The notes: a model not told the origin generated them from the letters alone. A stretch of DNA of 64,000 nucleotides from Nocardioides ungokensis (GCF_013466985.1 NZ_CP059164.1:1497001-1561000), one strand, 5' to 3'; counted from the stretch's first letter, positions 15,876 to 25,625 are shown. Numbers and translations: made by a program.

Positions 15876-17348
15876 TCAGGGTGCTGTCGGAGGCGTCCCC
15901 GACCGCCGCGGCAGAGTCGGCCCCTCCGGGGGCCTTCGGCAACGGCGTACGGCCTCGGCAATCGCATGGACGCCGAGGACGAGCTGCTGCTCGGTGAGGT
16001 TGCTGAACGAGAGCAGAAGTGCGGGATCTGCGGGCTTGCGGGTGAGTCGGTAGCGTCCGAGCCCGCTGATGCGGACCTCGAGTGTTCGCGCGGCCTCGAC
16101 GACCGCGTCCTCCGAGACGTCGGTGGGTAGAGCGAGCACGGCGTGGCAGCCGGCGGCGAGGCCGTGGAGGCTGTCGGGACCGAAGACGGCCGTGACCTCG
16201 CGAGTCAGGACATCGCGGCGGGTGCGGTAGAGGTCGCGCATGCGTCTGAGATGGCGGTCGAACCGGCCGGACTCGATGAGCAGAGCGAGCGCCTCCTGGT
16301 CCAGCCCCGGGGCGCCGCGGCTGCTGAGGTGCTTCTCCTCCGTCAACGCGTCCACAAAACGATGTGGTGTGAGGATCCAGCCGATCCGGATGGCGGGGGC
16401 GAGCGTCTTGCTGACCGACCCCAGCGCGATGACACGGTCGGGTGCCAGCCCCTGCAAGGATCCGACGGGCTGTCGGTCGTAGCGGAACTCGGCGTCGTAG
16501 TCGTCCTCGAGGATCACCCCGTCGACCTCGTCGGCCCACGCGACCAGGGCGCGGCGTCGCGCAGGGCTGAGGGCGACACCGGTGGGGCACTGGTGCGCCG
16601 GAGTGACGAGGACGGCTCGTGCCGGGGTCCTGCGGAGCGCCGGGACGTCGAGGCCTTCGGCATCGACCGGTACGGGCACCGCCGTCAGGCCGGCCCGCCC
16701 AGCGATCCGATCGTGCTCCCGCGGACCGGGGTCTTCGAGGCCGACCGCGTCGATCCCCATGCGTCCCAGTGTTGCCAGGACGAATGCCAGTCCCTGGCGG
16801 AACCCGCTGACCACGATGGCGTCGTCGGTGTTCGCGCAGCCCGCGCGGACGCGACGGTGGTAGGCGGTGATCACCTCGCGGAGGTGGCGGGAGCCGGCAG
16901 GGTCCTCATCCCCGAGCCCGGCGGTCGGCATGGTTCTGGTGGCCTCCCCAACGGCCCAGGCCCAGTCCCTGAGCGGGACCGACCTGAGGTCCGGGATGCC
17001 GTACTCGAAGTCGAACCGGGCTGTCGACATGGCCGGTGGTGCCACAGGCCGCTGGCTGTCGCGACGAGCGTCACCGCCGAGCAGCTCGGCGACGCGGGTA
17101 CCGGATCCGACCGCCGAGTCGACGTACCCCTCGGCGACCAGCTGCTCGTAGACCTCCACCACGGTGCCGCGCGAGACGCCCAGGTGGTCGGCCAGCCGAC
17201 GGGTTGACGGCAGACGCTCGCCCGCCGCGAGCCGACCTTCGCGGATGGCGACGCGCAGGTGCTCCTGGATCTGGACGGCGAGCGGTGCCCCGGTTCGGTC
17301 CAACGTGATCGTCAGGTCCGGACCGCTGCGGCGCCAGTCGACAGGCAT
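15876..17348 (-). CDS. MocR/PdxR-type regulator: GntR domain fused to aminotransferase
   Basis: 490 residues. The GntR winged helix covers about 15-90 (LRVAIREGRLAAGERLPSTR, then LADHLGVSRGTVVEVYEQL). A fold-type I aminotransferase domain fills the rest, with the PLP Lys in GSVSKTLAPAIRIGW (about 311), the Asp/Tyr cofactor region EDDYDAEFRYDR, and an Arg near the C-terminus for the substrate carboxylate. Such proteins sense PLP or an amino-acid adduct and usually control the adjacent divergent gene, here the EamA transporter. The start ATG at 17348 follows GGGAG. Confidence 0.92.
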   Translation of the reverse strand: MPVDWRRSGPDLTITLDRTGAPLAVQIQEHLRVAIREGRLAAGERLPSTRRLADHLGVSRGTVVEVYEQLVAEGYVDSAVGSGTRVAELLGGDARRDSQRPVAPPAMSTARFDFEYGIPDLRSVPLRDWAWAVGEATRTMPTAGLGDEDPAGSRHLREVITAYHRRVRAGCANTDDAIVVSGFRQGLAFVLATLGRMGIDAVGLEDPGPREHDRIAGRAGLTAVPVPVDAEGLDVPALRRTPARAVLVTPAHQCPTGVALSPARRRALVAWADEVDGVILEDDYDAEFRYDRQPVGSLQGLAPDRVIALGSVSKTLAPAIRIGWILTPHRFVDALTEEKHLSSRGAPGLDQEALALLIESGRFDRHLRRMRDLYRTRRDVLTREVTAVFGPDSLHGLAAGCHAVLALPTDVSEDAVVEAARTLEVRISGLGRYRLTRKPADPALLLSFSNLTEQQLVLGVHAIAEAVRRCRRPPEGPTLPRRSGTPPTAP

Positions 17349-17431
17349 GTCTCCCAGTCAACCAAATGGTCCACTGCAGTACGGAAGAAGTGGCACTGCC
17401 GAGCGGACCGATCAGGCACGAGCATCGACAC
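17349..17431. promoter_or_regulatory. divergent promoter/operator region of MocR regulator and transporter
   Basis: An 83-base gap shared by two divergent genes. It contains ATGGTCCACTGCAG and, 14 bases on, AAGTGGCACTGCC; the two share a TGGxxCACTGC-like core. Repeated half-sites of this kind are typical of MocR operators, which usually overlap both promoters. The assignment is positional. Confidence 0.4.
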
Positions 17432-18268
17432 ATGGGCATCGGACTCGTCTTGGCACTCACCTCGGCGCTCGCCTACGGAGCCGGCGACTTCGTCGGAGGC
17501 ACGGGCTCGCGACGGCACTCCCCGTGGCGGCTCGTCGTCGTCGGGCAGCTCTCCGGGGCGGTGCTGATGGTTGCGTGCGACGTCCTCATGCCCGCGACAC
17601 CTCGACCGAGCGACTTCCTGTGGGCGCTGCTCGCCGGTGCCGGCTCGGGGGCCGGGAGCATGTTCCTGTTCCGGGGTCTCTCCCGGGGCCGGATGGGACT
17701 GGTCGCGCCCGTCTCTGCGGTCGGCGCAGCGGCGTTCCCGGTCCTGGTCGGCGTCGCTCTCGGCGAACGCCCCACCGCGTACGCCTGGCTCGGCGTCCTG
17801 GTGGCGCTGCCCGGCATCTGGCTCGTCTCGCGGCAATCCACCTCGCCGGCCGCGGGCGCCCGTGGCGTGCTCGTCGACGGCGCCGCCGCGGGCGCGGGCT
17901 TCGGTCTGCTCTTCGTCGCGCTCGGTCAGCTGTCCAGCACGGCTGGATTCCTGCCGCTGGCCGTCAACCAGCTGTTCGGCCTGGCGGTGACGATCGGCGT
18001 GGCGGCCTCGCTGAAGCAGGCGTGGCTGCCCTCGCCGGCTGCCGTCGGCTGGGGCGGAGCATCTGGCGTGCTGGGGGCCACGGGCACCTTGGCGTTCCTG
18101 GCGTCGACCCGCTTCACCGACCTCGGCATGGCCGCCGTGCTGGCATCCCTGTACCCGGCGGTGACGGCGCTGCTCGCCTCGGCCGTGCTGGGCGAGCGTC
18201 TCGGCAACGGACAGCGACTCGGCATCGGTGTCTGCACCCTGGCCGTCGCAGCGCTCGCGATCGGCTGA
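17432..18268 (+). CDS. EamA/DMT-family membrane transporter
   Basis: 278 residues from the ATG at 17432, which starts directly at the first membrane helix (MGIGLVLALTSALAYGAGDF); the frame is open to 17366, but that extension is polar and unlike the family. Ten hydrophobic segments form two EamA repeats (about 1-135 and 145-278). Family members export metabolites such as amino acids or take up small solutes. The divergent MocR regulator suggests a substrate linked to PLP or amino-acid metabolism. It is followed after 30 bases by a DHFR-like gene. Confidence 0.85.
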   Translation: MGIGLVLALTSALAYGAGDFVGGTGSRRHSPWRLVVVGQLSGAVLMVACDVLMPATPRPSDFLWALLAGAGSGAGSMFLFRGLSRGRMGLVAPVSAVGAAAFPVLVGVALGERPTAYAWLGVLVALPGIWLVSRQSTSPAAGARGVLVDGAAAGAGFGLLFVALGQLSSTAGFLPLAVNQLFGLAVTIGVAASLKQAWLPSPAAVGWGGASGVLGATGTLAFLASTRFTDLGMAAVLASLYPAVTALLASAVLGERLGNGQRLGIGVCTLAVAALAIG

Positions 18269-18298
18269 GCACCACCAACATCACGAAGGAGAAGTCGC

Positions 18299-18928
18299 AT
18301 GCGCAAGCTCATCGTCCTCATGCAGACAACGCTGGACGGCCGGATCAGCCAGGCGGACGGGGGCTTCTGGCAGCCGTTCGCATGGGGCGAGGAAGAGACG
18401 GCATACGTCAACGACACGTACGCCAGAGCGGACACGTGGGTCATGTCCCGCAAGTTGTACGACGTCGTGGTGCCCTACTGGGAGCGGGTGGCCGAGGGGA
18501 CCACGACCGACACAGAGGTTCTCGAAAGCCCGGCCAGCCTCGAGTTCGCCAGGCTTCTGGGAGGTATGACGAAGCTGGTGTTCTCGCGCCGCCTGGCCGG
18601 CGACCCTGCCACGCGTCGTGAGGTGAGATCAGGAGACGCCGTCGCGCACCTCCGCGAGCTCAAGCAGCAGGACGGCGCCGATGTCATCGCCTCCTTCGGT
18701 CCTGTGACGCTCGGCCCGCTGGCCGACGTACCGGGTCTGATCGACGAGTACCTCCTCATCATCCATCCGGCCGTCCTCGCATCGGGACCCCGGCTCTTCG
18801 ACCACGTCACGCACGACCTGAGCTTCTCGCTGGCCTCCGCCCGCATCTTCGACAGCGGCGCTGCGGTGATGCGCTACAGCACGCTGGCGGAGACGACACG
18901 GAGCACGCCAGCGCCGAGCGATGACTGA
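18299..18928 (+). CDS. dihydrofolate reductase-family protein (RibD C-terminal type)
   Basis: 209 residues, with a good ribosome site GAAGGAG before the ATG. It begins MRKLIVLMQTTLDGRISQADG, the standard opening of YwjB/RibD-C-like reductases, and carries the NADPH-binding block VIASFGPVTLGPLAD and IDEYLLIIHPAVLASGPRLF. These proteins bind NAD(P)H and reduce pterin- or riboflavin-like substrates; the true substrate is unknown for most. It is probably cotranscribed with the upstream transporter. Confidence 0.87.
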   Translation: MRKLIVLMQTTLDGRISQADGGFWQPFAWGEEETAYVNDTYARADTWVMSRKLYDVVVPYWERVAEGTTTDTEVLESPASLEFARLLGGMTKLVFSRRLAGDPATRREVRSGDAVAHLRELKQQDGADVIASFGPVTLGPLADVPGLIDEYLLIIHPAVLASGPRLFDHVTHDLSFSLASARIFDSGAAVMRYSTLAETTRSTPAPSDD

Positions 18929-19094
18929 CGAGCGGGTCGGGGAGCGCCGGAGCTTGGTCCCCCAGCTCGCCCCTTGTGATTCGCGAGACGGGCCGCGGCG
19001 AGCTCGGTGCCCAAAACTGGGGTTTCTGCGCCGATCGTCCGAGGTCTACGTTCGAGTGACGGGGGCCACATCCCAACCCGCGGAGGGCAGCGTC

Positions 19095-20527
19095 ATGACC
19101 GTTTCTGTGGCAACCCTGACGGGCACCGAGGCTCAGATCGACGAGGAGAGCCTCGAAGAGCTCCGAATGATGGTGCGAGGTGATGTGCTCACCCGCAACG
19201 ATCCCGGATACGCGGCGGTCCGCCGGCCGTACAACGCCATGCATCCCGGGACGCCGTCCCTGGTCGTGCGTCCCACCGGAACCGCCGACGTCGTGGTTGC
19301 GGTGAACTTCGCCCGCAGCCGCGGCCTTGTGGTCGCGGTCCGCGGCGGGGGTCACTCGATCGCCGGGCTCTCGAGCGTCGACGGAGGCATGCTGCTCGAC
19401 CTCGGCCGGATGGACGGTGTCGACGTCGACCCCGACGCTCGCACCGTGCGGGCCCAGGGCGGGGCCTTGATCGGCGACATGGACCACGAGACTCAGGCGT
19501 TCGGGCTCGTCGCACCCTCCGGCATCGTCTCCGACACCGGCGTCGCCGGGCTCACCCTCGGGGGCGGGGAGGGCTGGGTCCGGCGCAAGTACGGACTGTC
19601 GGTCGACAACCTGCTCTCGGCCCAGGTGGTCGGTGCCGACGGCCAGGTGCGGACCGCATCGGCGGACTCGAACCCGGACCTGTTCTGGGCGCTCCGCGGA
19701 GGTGGCGGGAACTTCGGCGTTGTCACGTCGTTCACCTTCCGCTGCCACCCGGTGGGTCCGATCGTGGCCTTCGCCGGGGTCTTCCACCCGGCGGAGGATG
19801 CCGAGAACGTCTACCCGAGGTTCCGAGACTGGGCGCAGTCGGCTCCCGACGAGATCTCGGCGTTGATCGGCTGCACGACGCTCCCGGCCAGCGAGAACAC
19901 GCCGCCCGAGATCCACAACCGGCCCTTCATCGTCACGGGCGCCCTCTACACGGGGGATCCGCTGGAGGGCATGAAGATCATCCAGCCCCTCCGCGAGATC
20001 GGGACCCCGCTCGCCGACATCTCCGGGCCCCTGCCCTTCGTCGCGGTCCAGGCGGCGTTCGACGAGTTCTACCAGCGCGGAACGCTGCGCAGCTACTGGA
20101 AGTCGACGTACGTCGAGGAGCTGACCGACCCGGTCCTCGATCTCCTCGTGGACCGGGCTCTCAACCGTCCCCATGACCGGGTCTTCGTGGTCGCGTTCCA
20201 GATGGGCGGCGCGATCAATCGAGTCGGGGCGCAGGCGACCCCCTACAGCGAGCGGTCGGCGAACTGGATGGTCTCGATCGACGGTAACTGGCTGGATGCG
20301 AGCGACGATGACCGGGTCATCTCGTGGTTCGCGACGCATGGGCCGGGGTGCACGCGCTAGGAACCGGCACGACGTACTTGAACTTCACGGGCGTCGAGGA
20401 CGAAGCGGTCACGACGGGGGTGGAGAGCGCGTTCGGCCAGAACCTCGCACGCCTCGCCGAGATCAAGGCGAAGTACGACCCCGAGAACCTCTTCCGCCTG
20501 AACAACAACATCCTCCCCAGTTCCTAG
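19095..20527 (+). CDS. FAD-dependent oxidase, berberine-bridge-like (one frameshift)
   Basis: The start ATG at 19095 is preceded by CGGAGGG. An FAD-binding PCMH domain covers residues about 45-215, with the covalent-FAD His in VRGGGHSIAGLSSVDGG and SGIVSDTGVAGLTLGGGEGW. The substrate domain follows, and the BBE C-terminus (KYDPENLFRLNNNI) lies in another frame. One base is missing near 20332: restoring it gives WFRDAWAGVHALGTG and continues to the stop at 20527. The enzyme is expected to oxidise an alcohol, sugar or alkaloid-like substrate with oxygen. The Cys that makes a second FAD link in some relatives is not evident. The break is probably a sequence error, since both parts are well conserved. 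Confidence 0.85.
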
Positions 20528-20785
20528 TCGGTGCGGGGTACCCGGTGTCCGCGCTCGAGGAGGTGCGCGACGTGCGCCCGGATGGAGGGCCGGGTCCTGT
20601 TGGCAGGGAGCGCCTGCGGGTCGGTTGGCACGGCCACAGTTCCGCTCGCCTTCGGCATCGCCGACGCTGATTGCAACCGACCACGCGAGGGTTTCCGGCG
20701 GCGCCGGCTGACCAGCAGCGCGCCTTCGGAATAGCCCCGCTTGCACTCGGGCGACTGCCTGGTCGCGACCGCCGGTCAACGCACA

Positions 20786-21061
20786 TCAAACGGCGAGATG
20801 CCTCGATCCCAGTTCAGTACCTTCCGCGCCTGCACCCGCGTCGCCTCCGGCCCCCGCCTGCCGCAGCCGGTCCAGCACGGCACGTTCGACCAGGATGGGC
20901 ACGAACTCCCGGATCGGCCGGCCGTCGAACTCCTCCAGTGCGTCCGCGATCGCCTGGTCAATCGTCGCGGCTCGCTGGTGGGGGAGCACGCGGCGCAGAC
21001 GCTGAGAGAGGTGATGGAGCGCCTGAGCTTCGTCCGGCCCGGCGGTGGCTGGCTCGCTCAC
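20786..21061 (-). CDS. three-helix-bundle dimerisation-domain protein
   Basis: 91 residues from a GTG. The central part (LSQRLRRVLPHQRAATIDQA, IADALEEFDGRPIREFVPIL and VERAVLDRL) matches the small helical domain annotated in actinobacteria as a three-helix bundle dimerisation domain. The role of the family is not established. The gene is isolated and convergent with the oxidase gene. Confidence 0.6.
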   Translation of the reverse strand: MSEPATAGPDEAQALHHLSQRLRRVLPHQRAATIDQAIADALEEFDGRPIREFVPILVERAVLDRLRQAGAGGDAGAGAEGTELGSRHLAV

Positions 21062-21168
21062 GCTTCAGTGAAGCACCCTGGAGGAGGGAGCCTCCATGCC
21101 CAGATCGGGGGTCTTCCGAGATCCGACCAGGGCCGGTTCTGTTCACCTTGCTGTGGTCGACTCGCCGC

Positions 21169-21585
21169 ATGGCAGTCACGCGCTTGACGGGGATCGATGG
21201 TCGGGTCGAGCTCACGCTCGAGGGGCTCACGTTCCGGCGCTCCAAGTCGGCGGCCCTCGCCCGTGGCACCCGGCGACTCCACGAGGTGGAGTGGGCACAC
21301 ATCCTCAGCGCGGAGGTGGCCTGGTCGCGCAAGGGGCGTCCGATCGTGCGCATCGCCGTCGAGGGCGCCCGGCGCGCGTCCCGGCATCGCGAGGATCCGC
21401 ATGCCGTCAAGGTCCCGCGCAAGTCGGCCGCACAGGCCATCGAGTTCGTCGAGCTCGTCAACGAGGAGATCGCACTGCGGCAACGGTGGCGGGCTGCTGC
21501 CCCCACCGTCCAGGAGGACCCATCAGATGGTGTCGACGGGTCGCCCGACGATGACGATGACAGCGAGCTGGCGCCCGGGGCGTAG
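21169..21585 (+). CDS. hypothetical protein, possible PH-like fold
   Basis: 138 residues from the ATG at 21169. The pattern of short strands (GIDGRVELTLEGLTFRRS, then HEVEWAHILSAEVAW, then RPIVRIAVEG) followed by an amphipathic helix (AAQAIEFVELVNEEIALRQ) resembles the PH-like or DUF4429-type domains of actinobacteria. The acidic tail (DDDDDSE) overlaps an open frame on the other strand. The frame stays open far upstream, but that part is arginine/proline-rich shadow sequence. Confidence 0.6.
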   Translation: MAVTRLTGIDGRVELTLEGLTFRRSKSAALARGTRRLHEVEWAHILSAEVAWSRKGRPIVRIAVEGARRASRHREDPHAVKVPRKSAAQAIEFVELVNEEIALRQRWRAAAPTVQEDPSDGVDGSPDDDDDSELAPGA

Positions 21586-21751
21586 CGCGCCTCCGCCCAC
21601 GGTGCGCGCAGTGCAGTCGCGCAGGCAGGTCAGTCCGGCGGGCGGCTGCCTGGACGGGGGTGGGGCCGACGAGGCTGAGGGCGACGGCGAGGACGGCGGT
21701 GACCGCGGCGGCGATCCGGTGTCGGGTGGTGAACAGTCGGGTGGCGGTCAT
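21458..21751 (-). CDS. possible short secreted protein
   Basis: The ATG at 21751 follows a strong AAGGAGGG and opens with a convincing signal peptide (basic start, hydrophobic AAAVTAVLAVALSLVG, cleavage near VQAAARR). After about 50 residues the sequence becomes Arg/Pro-rich and overlaps the 3' end of the gene at 21169 on the other strand, so the mature part looks like out-of-frame or lost sequence. It lies 60 bases downstream of the DUF305 gene on the same strand. It is probably a truncated exported protein, perhaps related to the DUF305 operon. Confidence 0.4.
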   Translation of the reverse strand: MTATRLFTTRHRIAAAVTAVLAVALSLVGPTPVQAAARRTDLPARLHCAHRGRRRATPRAPARCHRHRRATRRHHLMGPPGRWGQQPATVAAVRSPR

Positions 21752-21810
21752 GGTGGCGCCCTCCTTGGCGCATCCTCGGGTGGTCCGGGCCGGTGGCCCG
21801 TGGGGTTGGG

Positions 21811-22638
21811 TCAGCGCATCATCTGGGGGCCCATGCCGCCCCGGTCGCCGTTCCACCAGCCGTGGCTACGGTCCTGGTGGCGGTAGGGCGTGTCCCACCG
21901 GTGGTCATGCATCCAGCGGTAGCCGCCCATCATCGAGCGGCGGCCCATCATCCAGCGGTACCCGCGGCCGGTCATCCAGCCGTAGCCGCCGTGCCAGGTC
22001 TCGCCGTACCAGCCGTGGAGCCACCGCTGCATCCGGTAGATCTCGGCGTGCTGCTGGTCGCGGATGTTGCGCGCCAGGTGGGCCACCTCGGAGTGGGTGG
22101 CCAGCCCGCGGACGAGCAGCTGCTGGGACATCATCACCGCGGCCATGTGGTGGATGGTCATGTCGCGCAGGAAGGCCCGGTCCAAGGCGCCACCGGACAG
22201 GCCGGACAGGTCGCGCATCATCGGCTGGTAGCCGGTGTCGGTGGGCTGGTCGGGGTACCACCGGTGCAGCCAGGCGACCATCTGGTGGATCTGCGCGGTT
22301 TGGGTCCGGACGATGTCGGTGCCGAAGGCGCGCAGCTGGGGGCGGTCGGAGCGTCGGAGCTGGCGGGCGGCGGTGACGGCTTCCTGGTGGTGGGCCACCA
22401 TCCGGCTCAGGTAGTCGGCCTCGTTGAGCACCTGCCCGCCGTGCATCCACGCCCAGGGCACCCCTCGCCCGGAGTTGCTGGCGGCGCTCTGTCTGGCGGT
22501 GGCCCGACCCGCGGGCGTGTTGTCGTCCCCGCGGCCGAGGGTGATCACGGCCGCTGCGGTGGTGGCGGCGATGAGCACGACCGCGGCCGCGGCCGCGAGG
22601 ATCAGCCAGGTCCGGGCATGAGCCCGAGGGGTCGGCAC
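21811..22638 (-). CDS. DUF305 protein with Met/His/Trp-rich tail
   Basis: About 276 residues from the GTG at 22638; a TTG at 22695 would add 19. A short cytoplasmic part and one membrane helix (WLILAAAAAVVLIAATTAAA) anchor the protein. The ferritin-like DUF305 domain follows with two His-Met motifs: SRMVAHHQEAVTAARQL and MTIHHMAAVMMSQQL. The last 60 residues are unusual: repeats of GYxWMxGR and clusters of Met, His and Trp. DUF305 proteins are linked to periplasmic copper or silver handling in some bacteria. A metal-binding role at the outer face of the membrane is plausible here but not shown. Confidence 0.8.
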   Translation of the reverse strand: MPTPRAHARTWLILAAAAAVVLIAATTAAAVITLGRGDDNTPAGRATARQSAASNSGRGVPWAWMHGGQVLNEADYLSRMVAHHQEAVTAARQLRRSDRPQLRAFGTDIVRTQTAQIHQMVAWLHRWYPDQPTDTGYQPMMRDLSGLSGGALDRAFLRDMTIHHMAAVMMSQQLLVRGLATHSEVAHLARNIRDQQHAEIYRMQRWLHGWYGETWHGGYGWMTGRGYRWMMGRRSMMGGYRWMHDHRWDTPYRHQDRSHGWWNGDRGGMGPQMMR

Positions 22639-22695
22639 ACACCCAGACTGCGGCCGGGACTCACGGCTGGTCAGGGTCGTTGGACACGGCCGCAA

Positions 22696-23449
22696 GGGCG
22701 TAGGTCACGCCAGCATGCAGCGGTTTCGACACACCCGCGGCAGCGCGGCGTTCCGGCGGTCACACCCGTGCAGGACGTACGCCCCTGCTTTGGTTGGCCG
22801 GCCCGTCGAAGGCTGGACCCGCGATCGTTCTCATCACCATGCTGACCGGCACTCCCGGCTTCGCGGTCACCACAGCGCAGGCGGCCGGGACCACTCCGGT
22901 CACCGCCGCGCCCAGCACCAGCCAGACCACCAGCACAACCGCCGGCCGCCGGCACTGCCAGCGACACCACCACCGCTGTGGTGCCGGCACCACCATCGCC
23001 GGTGTCACCACCGCTGACGTCGCACGCTCGTGCCCGGCGTGGGATGCCGGACTCGAACCCTTCGCGTACCCCAAGAGGCATCAGGCGTGGTGCGCGACCA
23101 ACGGCGCGAACGTGCACACGCCCCATGTGCGGGCTGTTGTGGCGAGGACGAACTTGGTGCTGTGCGCCTAGTCGCGTCGGTGTGCCTACGCGATCCGGTC
23201 GACCACTTCACATCCCTTGACCACGTCCGTGCTTCCCGCGCCCGCAGTGGATCCGGTCGGGGTGACCGTCATTGGCGGCGACGACCAAGTCTTTGCCTGC
23301 GCCCATACGCAGACGGTCGTAGTCGCGCCGAGGGAGCCGGCCGAGTCGATGTACGCCGGGTCGTTGCCAGGCCCGCCGAGCGCGCCTCAACGCAGCATGA
23401 GCGGAGGTTGGCGGAGTGGAGCTATGCCGCCGGGGGCGCTCTAAGTAGG
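22696..23449. other. intergenic region without a convincing gene
   Basis: About 750 bases. A plus-strand frame at 22794-23171 starts with a weak secretion-like segment but then turns into His/Arg/Cys-rich sequence. The minus-strand frames are also low quality. GGACTCGAACCC near 23051 recalls the T-arm of a tRNA read from the other strand, but the stem does not pair. This may be decayed DNA. Confidence 0.4.
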
Positions 23450-24826
23450 TCACTTCGCCAGTGGTTCGTTGTTCCGGAGCGATGTGACGACATCGAGGAT
23501 CGCCTGGGTGGTGGCCTTGGCGTACCGCTCGCTGTAAATCAGCGCCGGATGGCTGGCGCCCTCGACGACGCGATGCGAGGTGTTCGTCGACAGCGTTGCC
23601 AGCTTGTTCTGCGCAGCATCATGGGTGGCGTCGGTATCGGCGCCGGCAGTGAGGACGACCAGCGGTTTGTCACCGAAGTCGGTGAGCATCGCGGCCTCTG
23701 CTCCGGAGGCGTTGGCCTGGACGAACTCGTCGATCCAGCCCGAGGCGTAGTCGGCGGTTGCGGTCTTCGCACGGACCTCGTCACGTGACTGCGGGGGCAA
23801 GTCACCGTAAGCGAGGCTGCCGACCAGGCGCACTAACCCGACACGTGCAGCCGCAGCGCCGAGTGCTGCGACACGGTCCGTGGCTGCGTCGTAGGAGCCG
23901 GTGTCATACGCCTTTGCTTTGGTCGGGTCGGCGTGCGTGCCCGGGTTGGTGGAGTCGATCAGGACCAGGCCGGCAACGTCGCTGGGGTAGCGATCGGCGT
24001 AGGTGAGGACGTAGAGGCCTCCGAAGGAGTGACCGGGCAGCACATAGGGGCCTGGAACGTTTCCGCGTTGCAGCAGCGTATGCAGGTCACTTGCTATCCG
24101 GTTGGCGTCCTGAGGGCCTGCGGGGTCGCTCCAGCCGCGACCCGCTCGGTCGTAGACGCAGACCCGGGTGTCGGCGGCCACGGCGGGCGCTATCCACGCC
24201 AGGACCGAGGAGAAGTCGCCGCCTCCCGGTTGCAGGACCACGGTGGGGCTGCCGGAGCCCGTGCAGCTGAGGTGGAGCCGGTGTCCACCGACGTCGATCA
24301 GCTGACCCGACATGGGGTACCTGCTCGCATCCAGGTGCTCGCGCACGGTCTCGTAACCGCCGCCCACTGAGACAACGGCCATCAGGGCGATGACCGGGTA
24401 GAGCAGCCATCGACGAGTAGGGCTCCGCAGGTGGCGGTGGGCTTGCAGGCCCATCCAGATCGACAAAGCAAGCAGGGCAGGAGGCCATGCCCAGTTCAGC
24501 ACCGCTCGCGAGTCGCCGCCGAAGGCGATGAGGAGAAGACCGCTCAGACCCATGAACAGCGCAGGTGCGGCAGCCCATCGTTGGGGTTGGTCGGTGGACC
24601 GCGACGAGAGGATGGCCAACATCGCCCAACCCACAGCGAATCCGCAAAGCACGGCGCCCGTGACGTCGTTCTCCCCTGGGGAGATGAACGGGGCGGCGGC
24701 GAGAAGGAGAGCGGCGACGAGCCCAGTTGCTAGTGACCCGGCCACAATCCGGCCGATATGGCCAGATGCAGGAGCGGACCCGTCGCCAGACCGGACCTGA
24801 ACGGGGTCGGTTGGGGTGGTGGCCAT
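23450..24826 (-). CDS. alpha/beta hydrolase with N-terminal membrane domain
   Basis: 458 residues from the ATG at 24826, which follows GAGGAG; the frame is open to 24895 but that part is not supported. About five hydrophobic segments occupy residues 20-165. An alpha/beta hydrolase domain follows: oxyanion region VVLQPGGGDFSS, nucleophile Ser in VLPGHSFGGLYVL and catalytic His in VVEGASHPALI. The active site should face outside the membrane given one terminal anchor. Related actinobacterial proteins are annotated only as hydrolases. No neighbour gives a substrate. Confidence 0.82.
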   Translation of the reverse strand: MATTPTDPVQVRSGDGSAPASGHIGRIVAGSLATGLVAALLLAAAPFISPGENDVTGAVLCGFAVGWAMLAILSSRSTDQPQRWAAAPALFMGLSGLLLIAFGGDSRAVLNWAWPPALLALSIWMGLQAHRHLRSPTRRWLLYPVIALMAVVSVGGGYETVREHLDASRYPMSGQLIDVGGHRLHLSCTGSGSPTVVLQPGGGDFSSVLAWIAPAVAADTRVCVYDRAGRGWSDPAGPQDANRIASDLHTLLQRGNVPGPYVLPGHSFGGLYVLTYADRYPSDVAGLVLIDSTNPGTHADPTKAKAYDTGSYDAATDRVAALGAAAARVGLVRLVGSLAYGDLPPQSRDEVRAKTATADYASGWIDEFVQANASGAEAAMLTDFGDKPLVVLTAGADTDATHDAAQNKLATLSTNTSHRVVEGASHPALIYSERYAKATTQAILDVVTSLRNNEPLAK

Positions 24827-25073
24827 GAACGCAACTCCTCGCGCAGCTGGCGCAGCGCGAGCGCAGTCGACTGCACTGGAGACACGTTCCGTCATCTAGG
24901 ACAGTACGCGCATTGACGTCGAGCTGGACTGCCCGAGGATGACCAGATCAGCGACTGCCGGAAGGTGGCTGCAAGCGTTCCCAGTCCACGCTCACGCCGA
25001 CCGCTCATCGGCAGGACCGTGCACAACTCGACAGTTGAGTGCACTTCGGAGCCCAGTAGGGAGAAGTCTCAGG

Positions 25074-25409
25074 TCAGAGCCGTCTTGCCCATTCCGGCGT
25101 CCTGCGTTTCGTGGGCCGCCACGACTCCTTGGCGAGCCACACTCCTGAGCCGAGAAAGACCACCGAGACGACCGCGACCACGTAACGAAGCCAAACCCCG
25201 GCGTCGGAGTCGAAGAACGTGAACAGCGCAACCAATACTGCCATCGCGGTAGACCCAATCGCTGCGGGCAGTGCGATGTAGCCGATGCTCGCCAGCTTCG
25301 CCGCTTCTCGTTCATGAGTCGTGAACCGGCTCATGAAGTACCGCCCGGTGCGCCACCGCCAGTGCATCCACCAACCTGCTCCGGCCAAGACCACAGTGAA
25401 CGCAATCAT
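25074..25409 (-). CDS. small membrane protein, three helices
   Basis: 111 residues from an ATG at 25409 that begins the first helix (MIAFTVVLAGAGWWMHW); the frame is open to 25499. Further helices lie near 45-68 (IGYIALPAAIGSTAMAVLVA) and 75-98 (YVVAVVSVVFLGSGVWLA). The tail is basic. The family is not recognised. Confidence 0.5.
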   Translation of the reverse strand: MIAFTVVLAGAGWWMHWRWRTGRYFMSRFTTHEREAAKLASIGYIALPAAIGSTAMAVLVALFTFFDSDAGVWLRYVVAVVSVVFLGSGVWLAKESWRPTKRRTPEWARRL

Positions 25410-25625
25410 CCAGCCAGTTGTCTCAGGCGGCGGGCCTCGGCAGCAGACGCCGCCAGCGAGGCGAAGGACAGAAGGCCGGGTGAGGACATGGAGGCGCATG
25501 CTATGCCTTCACGGATCACGGCGAGACCGCGAACAACGCGGCATGAGCGCGTACGGCTAGCGCACTCGTGTGGGCTGGTGCTCGCCGCGAATCCACACCA
25601 TGAAAGAAGACATTGCCGACGACAG

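Noticed and set aside
21600-22700. CRISPR-like repeats in the DUF305 tail region
   Set aside because: The repeats are short, in frame and encode GYxWM units; spacing and sequence vary as in a protein repeat. No array was found anywhere in the window.
23035-23100. Possible tRNA on the minus strand around GGTTCGAGTCC
   Set aside because: The T-loop-like string is present, but the flanking bases do not form a T stem, and no anticodon or acceptor stem can be built.
22794-23171. Secreted protein gene of 125 residues
   Set aside because: The start resembles a signal peptide, but the rest is low-complexity His/Arg/Cys sequence with no ribosome site; both strands are equally open.
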